Positions 1 through 9,092 of a stretch of DNA of 41,841 nt are shown here, one piece after another; within the stretch, counting starts at the first letter, position 1, and every line of letters starts with the position of its first letter. The position numbers and the translations under genes are program-made. Under the pieces are notes generated by a model, which worked only from the letters and a program-made list of their open reading frames with translations, had not been told where the DNA came from and searched no databases. Source of the DNA: Cyanobacteria bacterium CG_2015-22_32_23 (GTDB lineage: Bacteria; Cyanobacteriota; Cyanobacteriia; Cyanobacteriales; Cyanobacteriaceae); NCBI GenBank assembly GCA_009993045.1, contig JAACUG010000080.1, forward strand, positions 1 to 41,841, in the 5' to 3' direction.

Positions 1-290
1 AATGGGCAAAGGGCAAAGGTTTTAATGGTTTTGATTTTTGAAATTAGAGTTTGTAACTGTATAATACTACCCTATTTTTTGAGCAAAAATGCCTAAAACT
101 ACGCACTTTTTTATTAACTTAACGATGCCCCAAGCCTTGATTTTAATAGCTTTCTGATTTATTCAGCAGACCCTAATTATCAAGAAAACAGGGAATTAAG
201 AACTTTTCTAGTTTCCTCGTTTTCTCCCATTATTTTGTTGTCTTGCTTTATTAAAAGTCAAATTATTGTCCTCTTTCGTTATATATAATA
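1..290. other. Noncoding AT-rich stretch at window start
   Basis: I see no credible gene here. The first bases hold two copies of a GGGCAAA heptamer (positions 4-17), a short degenerate repeat of a kind found in other spacers of this window. A TATAAT hexamer at 284-289 touches the start codon of the next gene and has no properly spaced -35 partner, so I do not call it a promoter. Confidence 0.5.
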
Positions 291-1184
291 ATGAGTAAGT
301 CAATTAAAAAATTACGAGATGATTTGATAATTTTAAATACTAAAATTCAAGATTTAGCTACTAATTTACAAGGTTTTTATCAGAAGTATTTTGAAAATTT
401 AACTCCTATTGTTAATAATCAACTAATTCTAGCTACTTATCAAATATGTACTCAGAAATATCCTGATTCTTTCTTGAGTTTAAGTTATCAACAAAGAATT
501 AATTTACAAACAAAAATTAAAAAGTTAGATCAAATTTTTATTACAGATTTACTTAATAATTTACATTTAATAGAAGTACCAAATAATATAATAATTCAAG
601 ATTTTTATAAAAATACAATTGACTTTTTTTCTTCTTTACAAGTTATAGAAAATGAAGAAATTTTAAGGGAAGATTCAGTAAAAGAAATGTCTTCTTTGAA
701 GGATGAAAATAAGAATAATGAAGAAGATTTATTAATTTCTAATGATTTAAGTCCTGAAAATTTAATTAAATTTCAATTAAACATTGAAGAGTCTATAGAA
801 GATAGTTTAACTAAAATTTCTCATCGCACTAATAAATATTTACAAGAAGCTGGTATTTTACCCAATAATATACCAAATAAAATTTTAGAAATGGCTTTAG
901 AAGCAGAAGAAAATACTTCTATTTTTAGCGGTGCACCTAATTTATTAAGTCTTTTAATCGAAAAAGAAGATAAATCAGAAAGTCTCGATATTACTCCTAT
1001 TGTGGCTATTTGTTTACGATTAATTGATATTGAATTTAATAATTCAACTTTAAATTTAATTAGACAAAAAATCACAGATGTGATGAAAAATTTAGAATCT
1101 TTAGATAGTGAATTTCAGAAAAAAAACCAACAATATTCCATCTTACAAGCCGAATTTGCTTGGCGAAGTAGTTGGATAGATTAA
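291..1184 (+). CDS. Conserved-looking hypothetical protein, 297 aa
   Basis: I do not recognise a named family. The protein is mostly helical and rich in Leu, Ile, Asn and Glu. A helical N-terminal half (about residues 1-125) is followed by an acidic Asn/Glu-rich linker (about 130-150) and a second helical half that ends in a distinctive aromatic tail, AEFAWRSSW. There is no signal peptide or membrane segment. The ATG at 291 has no clear Shine-Dalgarno sequence, so the true start could lie further in. It is followed 30 bp later by pth on the same strand, so co-transcription is plausible. The function is unknown; codon use matches the AT-rich neighbours and shows no sign of damage. Confidence 0.7.
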   Translation: MSKSIKKLRDDLIILNTKIQDLATNLQGFYQKYFENLTPIVNNQLILATYQICTQKYPDSFLSLSYQQRINLQTKIKKLDQIFITDLLNNLHLIEVPNNIIIQDFYKNTIDFFSSLQVIENEEILREDSVKEMSSLKDENKNNEEDLLISNDLSPENLIKFQLNIEESIEDSLTKISHRTNKYLQEAGILPNNIPNKILEMALEAEENTSIFSGAPNLLSLLIEKEDKSESLDITPIVAICLRLIDIEFNNSTLNLIRQKITDVMKNLESLDSEFQKKNQQYSILQAEFAWRSSWID

Positions 1185-1214
1185 TTAGTAATCAAATAAT
1201 TTATTTCATAAACA

Positions 1215-1844
1215 ATGAATGAAAAAAAATTAGTTATTCCTGACGTTATTATTGGTTTAGGAAATCCCGAAAAGAAATATGAAAAAACTAGGCATAATAT
1301 CGGTTTTGAAATAGTTGATTATTTAGCCGATAAATGGGGTTTTATTTGGCAAAAAAATAATAAATTTAATGCTTTATTTTGTGAAGGAATTGCCCCTAAT
1401 CGTCGTAAAATTAGATTAGTTAAACCTTTAACTTACATGAATCTTTCTGGTCAATCTGTCAGGGCGGTGTTAGATTGGTATAAATTAAATGCAGATTCCA
1501 TTTTAGTGATTTATGATGACATGGATTTACCCTTTGGCAGAATCAGATTAAGGTTATCAGGTTCGGCAGGTGGCCATAACGGAATGAAATCCATTATCTC
1601 TCATGTTGGCAGTCAAAATTTTTCCCGTTTTCGCATTGGTATCGGAAAATCTGGCGGTAAAGAAGAAACTATTAGTCATGTTTTAGGCAAATTTTCTAAA
1701 ACCGAGGGAAAAGTTATGGATGAATTAATGGTTTTAACTTATGATACTATTCATGTTTGTTTACGAGATGGTGTTGAAAAAGCCATGAGTCTTTATAACC
1801 AAAAATTTATCAGTTTTGAAGAATTTAACCCTGAAATAAAATAG
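1215..1844 (+). CDS. pth: Peptidyl-tRNA hydrolase
   Basis: This cytosolic esterase cleaves peptidyl-tRNAs released by stalled or aborting ribosomes, which recycles tRNA. The family hallmarks are all visible: GLGNP at residues 14-18, the TRHNIG motif with catalytic His27 and Asn28, LTYMNLSG around residue 75, YDDMDLPFG around residue 100 supplying the catalytic Asp, and SAGGHNGMKS around residue 118. The 209-aa length is normal to slightly long for bacterial Pth. It lies 30 bp after the upstream hypothetical gene and converges with the txlA-like gene. No strong terminator is evident in the 93-bp gap between them. Confidence 0.97.
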   Translation: MNEKKLVIPDVIIGLGNPEKKYEKTRHNIGFEIVDYLADKWGFIWQKNNKFNALFCEGIAPNRRKIRLVKPLTYMNLSGQSVRAVLDWYKLNADSILVIYDDMDLPFGRIRLRLSGSAGGHNGMKSIISHVGSQNFSRFRIGIGKSGGKEETISHVLGKFSKTEGKVMDELMVLTYDTIHVCLRDGVEKAMSLYNQKFISFEEFNPEIK

Positions 1845-1937
1845 TTTTTATCTCTTTTTGATTTTGCCTAAATAATATGTAATTAAATTTAATATTTAAC
1901 TATATTTTTATTGTTCAAAGTAATCATAAAATTAGAT

Positions 1938-2489
1938 TTAGCTATGATCTCTAGGATTATCGTTATTTCCTTCGATAATTTCATTATTAGATTTTAAAGA
2001 AGAAATATTCCCATTCAAATTAACATAAGGTAAAGATTTTTCGGCAATTAATGCTTGTAAATTTTCTTTAAATATATTGTAAGGTTGTTCTCCAATACTG
2101 GAGGCGATCGCCGTTCCTTGATTATCTAAGAATACAAAATGAGGTATGCCATCAACATTGTAATTTAAAACTTCTGGCAACCATTTAGTATTATCAACAT
2201 TGAGCATGACAAAATTAACATCTTTTTGATACTCTTGTTTTAAAATAGCCAAATCACTAGCCATAGCTTGACAACTGGTACACCAATTAGCATAAAATTC
2301 TACTAGGGATGGTTTCCCATTATTAACAGCCAATTCTAAAGGTATAGCTTGTTTAGCTTGAGATTCCAAAGATTCAGAATTAACCGTAGTTTGGGAACTT
2401 AAAACTAAAACGATACCAAGAATTATGGCAATTAAAGCAATAATAAGATTACGGATTTGATTAACTGAATTAATGTTATTTTCAGACAT
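1938..2489 (-). CDS. txlA: TxlA/HCF164-type membrane-anchored thioredoxin
   Basis: A thiol-disulfide oxidoreductase of 183 aa. An N-terminal membrane anchor (about residues 13-31, Ile/Leu-rich) is followed by a short linker and a thioredoxin fold. The active site is WCTSC with cysteines at 70 and 73, and a cis-Pro-type GIPHFVFLD segment lies near residue 119. In cyanobacteria and chloroplasts this family sits in the thylakoid membrane with its domain facing the lumen and supplies reductant for cytochrome b6f and c assembly. That role is assigned from the family, not from this sequence. It is transcribed divergently from a NIL-domain ferredoxin, and the shared spacer carries a direct repeat. 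The symbol is a family-level assignment. Confidence 0.85.
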   Translation of the reverse strand: MSENNINSVNQIRNLIIALIAIILGIVLVLSSQTTVNSESLESQAKQAIPLELAVNNGKPSLVEFYANWCTSCQAMASDLAILKQEYQKDVNFVMLNVDNTKWLPEVLNYNVDGIPHFVFLDNQGTAIASSIGEQPYNIFKENLQALIAEKSLPYVNLNGNISSLKSNNEIIEGNNDNPRDHS

Positions 2490-2537
2490 AAAAATTAATG
2501 AATAAATTTGAGTTAATTATCAATTATAACAGTAACT

Positions 2538-2634
2538 ATTATCTCGTTTCTTAAATCAACAAAATTATAGTAAATAAAAATAAGTATTGACCAACTTTTT
2601 CTTTAATTATCTCATTTCTTAAATTAACAAAAAA
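2538..2634. repeat. Pair of 27-nt direct repeats in divergent txlA/ferredoxin spacer
   Basis: Copies begin at 2538 and 2606, 68 bp apart. Each reads ATTATCTC(G/A)TTTCTTAAAT and then (C/T)AACAAAA without a break, and they differ at only two positions over the first 27 bases. The second copy lies just upstream of the ferredoxin start at 2647. It could be a pair of operator sites or a remnant of a local duplication. Confidence 0.6.
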
Positions 2635-2646
2635 TTTTTAAAAATT

Positions 2647-3051
2647 ATGAAAAAAAGAGTAAATTTAACGTTCCCTCGCAGTGTAGTACAAATGCCTGTT
2701 ACTTACCGATTAGCAAAAGATTTTAACATTGCAGCGAATATTATCAGAGGACAAGTTGCACCAAATCAGGTAGGTAAATTAGTCTTAGAGTTATCAGGAG
2801 ACATCGATCAATTAGACGCCGCTATTGACTGGATGAAAGCTAATAACATCAACGTTTCTCTTACCACTGGAGAAATTATTATTGACGAGGAAACCTGTGT
2901 ACATTGTGGCTTATGTACAGGAGTATGCCCCACGGAATCTTTATCCTTAAATCAAAATACTTATAAGTTACAATTTCGTCAACAAACTTGCGTAGTATGT
3001 GAACAATGTATTCCAACGTGTCCCGTACAAGCTATTACTACCAATCTTTAA
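2647..3051 (+). CDS. NIL-domain 2[4Fe-4S] ferredoxin
   Basis: A soluble electron-transfer protein of 134 aa. An N-terminal NIL-type domain (about residues 1-78) is a ferredoxin-like fold also found as the substrate-sensing domain of MetN transporters. It is fused to a two-cluster bacterial ferredoxin with cysteines at 84, 87, 90, 94 and 115, 118, 121, 125, each set in the usual CxxCxxCxxxC(P) pattern. All eight ligands are present, so two [4Fe-4S] clusters are expected. NIL-ferredoxins are common in cyanobacteria and have been suggested to act in sulfur or Fe-S metabolism, but the physiological partner is not shown here. It is divergent from the thioredoxin gene, which hints at shared redox control (inference). 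Confidence 0.9.
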   Translation: MKKRVNLTFPRSVVQMPVTYRLAKDFNIAANIIRGQVAPNQVGKLVLELSGDIDQLDAAIDWMKANNINVSLTTGEIIIDEETCVHCGLCTGVCPTESLSLNQNTYKLQFRQQTCVVCEQCIPTCPVQAITTNL

Positions 3052-3342
3052 CTCATATTTAAGGTAAGGCAAAGGGAAAAAGAATTAAAATTGACTTAAA
3101 CTATACTAAAATTGATTTTTTTATTGTCAATTCATTAATTAACTAATCACCTGAGTTTGAGGAGATTAAACCTAAAACCTGCTACCTGATGCCTAATACC
3201 TAATAACTCATACTTTTTCAGTAAAGCCTAATGGATCATAATCCAAGATTATTTATTGTGATTTTCCATACAAAAATATAAAATATATGTTAAATTGTTA
3301 AGTAATGTTAACAAATAAATAAAGCAAGTCAATTTAAAAATT
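3052..3342. other. Noncoding spacer with degenerate short repeats
   Basis: No gene is seen. Around 3170-3215 there is a run of degenerate CCTAAxACCTxx units, the same style of short tandem repetition found between ribosomal genes later in the window. The promoter of the next gene presumably lies in the AT-rich stretch 3250-3320, but I could not pick a convincing pair of hexamers. Confidence 0.4.
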
Positions 3343-4116
3343 ATGGCAAATCAAGATCATCTGTTATTAGTAGAAGATATTGATGTGTGGAATCAATGGC
3401 GTATCAGACATCCTGAAATAATACCCGATTTGAGCGGTGCTGATTTAAGTAACCGAAATTTAGCTAATCTTAACTTAGCTGACGGAAATTTAAAAAACGT
3501 TAATCTTAGTCATAGTAATTTAATTGAAGTAAACTTGACCAAAGCCAATTTACAAGAAGCAAATTTAAAGGATGCTAATATTAGACGAGCAAATTGTTAC
3601 AAAGCCTCTTTTTTTAAAGCGAATCTCGAAAATGCCTATTTAGCAGAAACAGATTTAAGTATGGCAAATTTAGATACTACAAATCTCTGTCATGCTAATT
3701 TGATGGAATCTTATTTAATTAAAGCTAATTTGAGAAACGCCAATTTGAGTAACGCAAATCTTACAGGTGCAACGTTAACTTCTGCTAAACTTATTGGAAC
3801 TAATTTTACTCAAGCAAATTTAACTGAAGTTGATTTAAGTGATGTAGATGCTAGTTTTGCTCAATTTTCTGGTGCTAATTTAACAGGAATTTGTATTGAT
3901 GATTGGATTATTAATGATAGTACCAAACTTGATTCTGTTATCTGTAATTATTATTATCCCACTCCTAATCAAAAAAAATTAGTTTTACAAAATTCCATCA
4001 ATGTTAATCTACATCAAGAATTAGCCCTATTTTCTTCTCCACTACAAATATCACAGGTGACGATACCAGTTTATTACAATGGATTTACTTCATCTTTTAA
4101 TGTCATCACTGCATAA
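3343..4116 (+). CDS. Pentapeptide-repeat protein, 257 aa
   Basis: The protein is built from A(D/N)LxxA-type pentapeptide repeats spanning about residues 28-185. These are predicted to form a right-handed quadrilateral beta-helix. A short N-terminal cap precedes them, and a C-terminal region of about 70 residues lacks repeats. There is no signal peptide or membrane segment. Cyanobacteria carry many such proteins and most have no known role; the fold serves as a binding scaffold. It stands alone between the ferredoxin and the convergent ftsI. The repeat class is certain, the function is not. Confidence 0.9.
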   Translation: MANQDHLLLVEDIDVWNQWRIRHPEIIPDLSGADLSNRNLANLNLADGNLKNVNLSHSNLIEVNLTKANLQEANLKDANIRRANCYKASFFKANLENAYLAETDLSMANLDTTNLCHANLMESYLIKANLRNANLSNANLTGATLTSAKLIGTNFTQANLTEVDLSDVDASFAQFSGANLTGICIDDWIINDSTKLDSVICNYYYPTPNQKKLVLQNSINVNLHQELALFSSPLQISQVTIPVYYNGFTSSFNVITA

Positions 4117-4218
4117 ATATTAAAACGTTTAGGCATTGTGAACTTTAAAATTAATTGTTGATTTGATGTTTTAACTATCAGATGTCGGTTATCAGGTTTA
4201 AAAATCAAAAAAAATTGA

Positions 4219-6060
4219 CTACTTTTTCTTATCTTTTTTCAATCCGATAGGATAAGAAGGAGGTATTCCTTTGACACGAATTATAGAATTCATTACTTCT
4301 TTGACAACAGGTGCAGCAACCGTTGAGCCAAATGTATTACCTCCTTGAGGCTCGTCAACTACGGCAAAAACGACATACTGAGGATCATTTGTGGGTAAAA
4401 TGGCAACAAAACTGGTAAATTTGGCGTTGGCAAGGTATCTACCTTTTCCATCATCTTTTTGAGCTGTACCTGTTTTACCTCCTATATGATAGCCGTCAAT
4501 TTGAGCTGCAGCTCCCGTACCATTAGCAACCACTGAATCCATCATTTTAACGACACTATGAGCAGAACTTTCCGAGAAAATTTGTTTACTAGGTAATTTT
4601 GGTACAGATTTTAACTCTCCCTCAGCATTTACTAAACCTTCTACCACATGAGGGGTGACTAATTTTCCACCGTTAGCTAAAGCAGCGTGTAATTGTACTA
4701 ATTTTAATGGCGTTAATGAAAATCCTTGTCCGAAAGCCGAAACGGCTGGTTCAATATCTCGAGCGGTAAAGATTTCCTTCGGTTTAAGATACCCTGTCGC
4801 TTCAAAGGGTAAATCTATACCCATTAATGTATTTAGTCCTAATTCTTGCAGTCTTTGGTAATATTTAGCACGATTTATTTTTCTCATAATATAAATCATC
4901 CCCGTATTACTAGAAACTTCTAAAACTTTAGTGATACTAACCCAACCTTTTCCCGTTTTAGAAGCATTAGCAATAGGCCAACCATCTACATTAATACTTG
5001 GAGCATCTAATGCTAAAGAATCTGGGGTGATCACTCCTTCATCCAAAGCGATGGCTACATTAAGAGGTTTAAAGGTAGAACCGGGCTCATAAGTATCTGT
5101 AACTGACCAATTTTTATATAAAGAAAAATCGTAGAGAGAATATTTATTAGGATTATAAGTAGGTTCACAAGCTAAAGCGATAATTGCACCATTATGAACA
5201 TCCATAACGATGACTGTTCCTCTTTTTCCATTAAATTTTTTAAGTTGATTTTTGAGGGCTTCTCGTACTGCTCTTTGTAACCTTAAGTCTAAAGTTAATT
5301 TTAATTGCAGATCATCTAATTTCACAATACCATCAGGTAAAGAACCAGGAATAATTGCACCTTGTCCATCTTTTTGAACCGTTAACATTGATTTCATCGG
5401 TAAAGAAGAAACATCTCGTTCTAAAAGTTTTTCTTGACTATATTCTATTCCTGCTTGTCCTGAATGTTCTGTATCCACATAGCCCATAATATCAGCTAAA
5501 AGTTCACCTTGAGGATAAAAACGGGCATAGCGACGATTAAAATCAAAACCATTTAAGCTAAGTTCTTTAATTTTATTGCCTTGATCTTCGGTAATATTTT
5601 TTCCCAATAAGATTCCTGAATTGCGACTATTTAAAAGTTTTAAAATCTCATTTTTATCTCTATCTTTGAGAATATCAGACAACATTTGTGCCACTTCTTC
5701 TTTTGTCTTGACAAACTGATTCGGATGAACGTAAATCTCATAAACAACTTTATCAAGAGCTATCACATTTCCTCTACTATCAACAATAGAGCGACGAGGA
5801 ATATAAGGACGAAAATTATAAGTTTGTTGCTGTTTAGCTTTTTTTGTTAACTCATCCCCTTGTTTAATCTGTAATTGGTATAAACGCCAAAGTAAACCCG
5901 TTGCTCCCAACATTAGCACCAACCAAATAATAATTAACCTTACCAAAAAATCAAAATTAAGAGAGGTAAACTTAGGATTTTCATTTTTTAGTTGATTAAA
6001 CCAATTTTTGGAAGAAGCAGGTTTATTTATTTTTTGAGAATTGAGTTTAAAGACGTTCAT
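4219..6060 (-). CDS. ftsI: Septal peptidoglycan transpeptidase (class B PBP, FtsI/PBP3-like)
   Basis: A membrane-anchored DD-transpeptidase that cross-links septal peptidoglycan. A cytoplasmic N-terminus is followed by a transmembrane segment at about 38-60, a PBP dimerisation domain (about 80-245) and the transpeptidase domain. The three penicillin-binding motifs are intact: STFK at 328-331 (catalytic Ser328), SSN at 383-385, and KTG at 529-531. The 613-aa length is typical of bacterial class B enzymes. Six bases upstream lies a small single-pass coiled-coil gene that resembles FtsL, which supports FtsI over the elongation enzyme PBP2. A C-terminal Lys-rich tail closes the protein. Confidence 0.93.
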   Translation of the reverse strand: MNVFKLNSQKINKPASSKNWFNQLKNENPKFTSLNFDFLVRLIIIWLVLMLGATGLLWRLYQLQIKQGDELTKKAKQQQTYNFRPYIPRRSIVDSRGNVIALDKVVYEIYVHPNQFVKTKEEVAQMLSDILKDRDKNEILKLLNSRNSGILLGKNITEDQGNKIKELSLNGFDFNRRYARFYPQGELLADIMGYVDTEHSGQAGIEYSQEKLLERDVSSLPMKSMLTVQKDGQGAIIPGSLPDGIVKLDDLQLKLTLDLRLQRAVREALKNQLKKFNGKRGTVIVMDVHNGAIIALACEPTYNPNKYSLYDFSLYKNWSVTDTYEPGSTFKPLNVAIALDEGVITPDSLALDAPSINVDGWPIANASKTGKGWVSITKVLEVSSNTGMIYIMRKINRAKYYQRLQELGLNTLMGIDLPFEATGYLKPKEIFTARDIEPAVSAFGQGFSLTPLKLVQLHAALANGGKLVTPHVVEGLVNAEGELKSVPKLPSKQIFSESSAHSVVKMMDSVVANGTGAAAQIDGYHIGGKTGTAQKDDGKGRYLANAKFTSFVAILPTNDPQYVVFAVVDEPQGGNTFGSTVAAPVVKEVMNSIIRVKGIPPSYPIGLKKDKKK

Positions 6061-6066
6061 CTTTGA

Positions 6067-6597
6067 TTAATATGCGATGGGGGAAATTTTATCTATCTGT
6101 TTTGGTTCAGGAATATTAGAGGATTTTAAGACAATAGATTTGGGAGTTATATTCGGTAAAAAAATTGGCGGTTTAGTGGGATCTGGATTCACCAAACCTG
6201 AACCAGATTCACTAGCGGACTCCGCTAATTGATTTTTAATTATTTCATCTGTAAAACTAAATTGTCTTTCTTGTTTTTGTAAATCTTGTAATTGATGATA
6301 TTTTTCAGTCCATTGTTTTGGGGCATATACCGTCATTCCATACATAACTAAAGCTATTGCTACGCTAACATAACATAAAAGTGAAGAAGCATTCTCCATT
6401 ACCATCATACTTTTTAGCCAGAAAGGTTTATTTTTATTTATCTGACTGACGACTAAAGTAGAAGATGATAAATTTCCCCTTTTCAAAGAATGAGGTTTAT
6501 TTTTTAATTCTTTGTTATCTGGGTGACGCAGAAAAGATCTATTTTTTATAACCCGAAGGTTACTTTGTTTAGAAGGGAGATTATTTTGAACTAACAT
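6067..6597 (-). CDS. FtsL-like single-pass division protein (candidate)
   Basis: A 176-aa bitopic membrane protein. A basic cytoplasmic N-terminus (1-60) precedes one transmembrane helix at about 71-91, followed by a short Gln/Glu/Lys-rich helix (about 95-127) of coiled-coil character and a Pro-rich tail. This order, and its position 6 bp before ftsI, matches FtsL, the small divisome protein that pairs with FtsB and bridges FtsQ to FtsW/FtsI. FtsL diverges too fast for sequence recognition by eye, so the call rests on topology and synteny. The long Pro/Ser-rich C-terminus is unusual for canonical FtsL of about 100-120 aa. Confidence 0.6.
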   Translation of the reverse strand: MLVQNNLPSKQSNLRVIKNRSFLRHPDNKELKNKPHSLKRGNLSSSTLVVSQINKNKPFWLKSMMVMENASSLLCYVSVAIALVMYGMTVYAPKQWTEKYHQLQDLQKQERQFSFTDEIIKNQLAESASESGSGLVNPDPTKPPIFLPNITPKSIVLKSSNIPEPKQIDKISPIAY

Positions 6598-6663
6598 AAA
6601 GATAATCTGAGATAGAGACTAACTAATATTAGCAAATATAGCAAAAATAGCTAGTTTTTTCTT

Positions 6664-7236
6664 TTAATTATTAACTAGATTTTCTTGATTAAGTTTTGCT
6701 TCATTTTCCCTCCGTTTTTTTGCGTAAAGTTGGATAGTAACCGCCATCACAATAACTAAAGCAACAATTAACCATGTGGTTATATCTAAAGGTAAATTAT
6801 TTTTAAAGATAGCTAATAAAACAATAACTAATAATAAAATAGTGGGAGCTTCATTTAAAGCACGGAATTTTTGTCCACTCCATGTATTTTCGCCCTTTTC
6901 TAATTGTTTAATAATTTTACCACACCAAAAATGATAAATTAACAATAAACCTACAAATAGAAATTTGATATGTAACCAACCAGATTTTAACACTTCAGGT
7001 TCAGTAGTGATTAATCCAATAGCCATAGATACCGTTACAATCATTCCGGGAGTGGTAATAATATTGTAAAGGCGTTTTTCCATGATTTCATATTGCTGTT
7101 TTAAAATAGTTTGAGCTGGTTCTGGTTTCTGTTGTGCTTCTGCGTGATAAACAAAAAGTCTAACTAGATAAAATAAACCTGCAAACCAAACAACAATACC
7201 GATAAGATGAAATGCTTTATACCAATAGTAAGCCAT
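6664..7236 (-). CDS. hemJ: Protoporphyrinogen IX oxidase HemJ
   Basis: An integral membrane protein of 190 aa that oxidises protoporphyrinogen IX to protoporphyrin IX, the branch substrate for heme and chlorophyll. It has the HemJ N-terminus YKAFHLIGIVVWFAGLFYL with conserved His10 in the first membrane helix. Three further hydrophobic segments follow, and the loop between helices is charged. Length and hydropathy fit the family. Most cyanobacteria use HemJ in place of HemG or HemY. It is in the same orientation as the division genes downstream, 66 bp before the FtsL-like gene. Confidence 0.92.
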   Translation of the reverse strand: MAYYWYKAFHLIGIVVWFAGLFYLVRLFVYHAEAQQKPEPAQTILKQQYEIMEKRLYNIITTPGMIVTVSMAIGLITTEPEVLKSGWLHIKFLFVGLLLIYHFWCGKIIKQLEKGENTWSGQKFRALNEAPTILLLVIVLLAIFKNNLPLDITTWLIVALVIVMAVTIQLYAKKRRENEAKLNQENLVNN

Positions 7237-7352
7237 AATTTTGATAAAATTTCTTGTAATAGTTATTTTTAACTTTATTTGCTCAAAAGTTACACCATTT
7301 TATTTTAGTCGCCAAGAGGCTATGGGCAATTTGCAATTAATAAATTTTATAA

Positions 7353-9092
7353 TTATTCTCGATTAGATGCAAAAGAGTGAATCAGTAAAGAAGAAGTTGG
7401 GGGAAGTCGCCAAAGTTGATCTAATTTTGTAGCTGGAATGGTTAAATATAACACATCATTATCTGTTAGCTTCGTTTCCAGCAAATTCCAACTATGTAAA
7501 TTATTTTCCCCTCTGGAGATATAAAGAGGAACAAAATCCGCTTTACTAGCTATTTCTTGAACAATTTCTCCACAAAAAGGATGATTAGGTGTAATCATAG
7601 TGGCAATGGCTACCCATAGTAAATCATTTGTCATACCATTTCCTAAAATTCTACCCCCCAATGCCGCCGCCGCAAAAGAATAAGTAGCTAATTCGGTAGG
7701 GGATAACACATTTTCAAATTGGAATACTTCTTTGACTGATTCTGCAAATTGATTATCTTGTACTCTTAAAATCGTAGGAATTTTTGGGCTTAAGGCTTTT
7801 GCCGTCAAGGCAATTTCAACGTTAATCATATCATTACTTGTTACCACAAGGATACCATTTGCTCCTTTTAAATTTGCACTTTGTAAAATCTCTGGGAAAG
7901 AAGCATCTTCCACAATGACAGGAATTTTAAGCGATCGCACCGAATGTAAAAATCTGTTATTATGATCTGGTTCGATAACAACAATTTCATGGCCTTGTCG
8001 ATGTAATTCTCGGACAATCTCCATAGCAACATTACCTAAACCGCAGATAATATAATGATTTTTCGTTGGCACTCTAGCAGCATCCCAAAATTGTTTTAAT
8101 CGACTACCCAAAACAAAATCATTGATTAAAGCGTAACAAATACCTACAATTCCCGCACCAACAATCATCATAACGGCGGTAAAAACTTTAATTATATCTG
8201 GAGCACTTTCGGCGACTTCTTCTTTTCCTCCAGCACCTGTAATCATGCCAACGCTAAAATAAAGTGCATCTACGGGGGAAATGCCTCCGTTGACGCATAA
8301 ATAAGTAAAAGTAGCTAAAAAAATTAAAGTTAATAAAATTAATGTCACCACAATCATGGATTTGGCATATTGTTTATAAGTATTTAGATTCAAAAAAGCC
8401 TTTAACCAATTGAAAAGAAAAAAACTACGTTTACGCTTAATTTTTGCCTTATTTGCTAATATTATGTGATCTCCTACTTCTAATTTTTGATGATTTACTA
8501 CCCCTGACACAAGGTCAATTTCACTATTTTTGGGCAGATAATAGATTAACATTTGATCAAGATTGTCCCATAACTGTGTTAAAGTTAATCCATACCAAGG
8601 ATGTTCTTTACTGATAATTTGTTCTTGTAAAGCCCATGTTTGCTCAAACAATTTTAAATGTCCAATAGCTTGATTTCCCAAAGCCGAAAAAGCAAAAATA
8701 GGAGCAGCTAAAGATGGGACACTCATACTAAAATGATCTACTAAAGTGTGATCTAATCTTGCACCTAAAGTATGATTATAAATACGATTAATGATGCGAA
8801 TTTTGGGATTTAAGATTCTAGCTTGAGTTAAAATTGCCACATTCAGAGCGTCATCACTATTAGCTAAGACAATAGTACTAGCTCTTTTGATTCCAGCTTC
8901 TAGCAATACTTGAGATGAGCGTAAATTCCCTACAATGATTTTATCATCTGGTTTGATAGTGATGGGTCGATGTCCCTTTTGTGTCACTTCATGATCGCTA
9001 ATACCAACTACATCAGCACCTTGTAACTTTAATAAATTATAAATTTTATAACCAGTACGACCTAAACCAGAGACAATAATTAAAGGTTTCAT
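7353..9092 (-). CDS. Two-Rossmann TrkA-N ion channel protein
   Basis: A 579-aa protein with domains in this order: an N-terminal TrkA-N Rossmann domain (about 1-130, nucleotide motif GLGRTG at 9-14), a TrkA-C-like domain (about 150-215), TM1 (about 245-267), a re-entrant pore-like loop (about 272-290), TM2 (about 300-325), and a second Rossmann domain starting near residue 345 (GLGNVA) with a C-terminal regulatory part. This is the plan of a 2-TM, RCK-gated potassium channel. The pore loop, however, reads SVGMITGAGG rather than a TVGYG-type filter, so potassium selectivity is doubtful. It lies between sigA and hemJ on the same strand. Nucleotide-gated cation movement is likely; the ion is not established. 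Confidence 0.85.
   Translation of the reverse strand: MKPLIIVSGLGRTGYKIYNLLKLQGADVVGISDHEVTQKGHRPITIKPDDKIIVGNLRSSQVLLEAGIKRASTIVLANSDDALNVAILTQARILNPKIRIINRIYNHTLGARLDHTLVDHFSMSVPSLAAPIFAFSALGNQAIGHLKLFEQTWALQEQIISKEHPWYGLTLTQLWDNLDQMLIYYLPKNSEIDLVSGVVNHQKLEVGDHIILANKAKIKRKRSFFLFNWLKAFLNLNTYKQYAKSMIVVTLILLTLIFLATFTYLCVNGGISPVDALYFSVGMITGAGGKEEVAESAPDIIKVFTAVMMIVGAGIVGICYALINDFVLGSRLKQFWDAARVPTKNHYIICGLGNVAMEIVRELHRQGHEIVVIEPDHNNRFLHSVRSLKIPVIVEDASFPEILQSANLKGANGILVVTSNDMINVEIALTAKALSPKIPTILRVQDNQFAESVKEVFQFENVLSPTELATYSFAAAALGGRILGNGMTNDLLWVAIATMITPNHPFCGEIVQEIASKADFVPLYISRGENNLHSWNLLETKLTDNDVLYLTIPATKLDQLWRLPPTSSLLIHSFASNRE

Noticed and set aside
3256-3282. TTGTGA/TATAAA pair as promoter of the pentapeptide-repeat gene
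   Set aside because: The spacing is only 15 bp and the region is so AT-rich that such matches are expected by chance.
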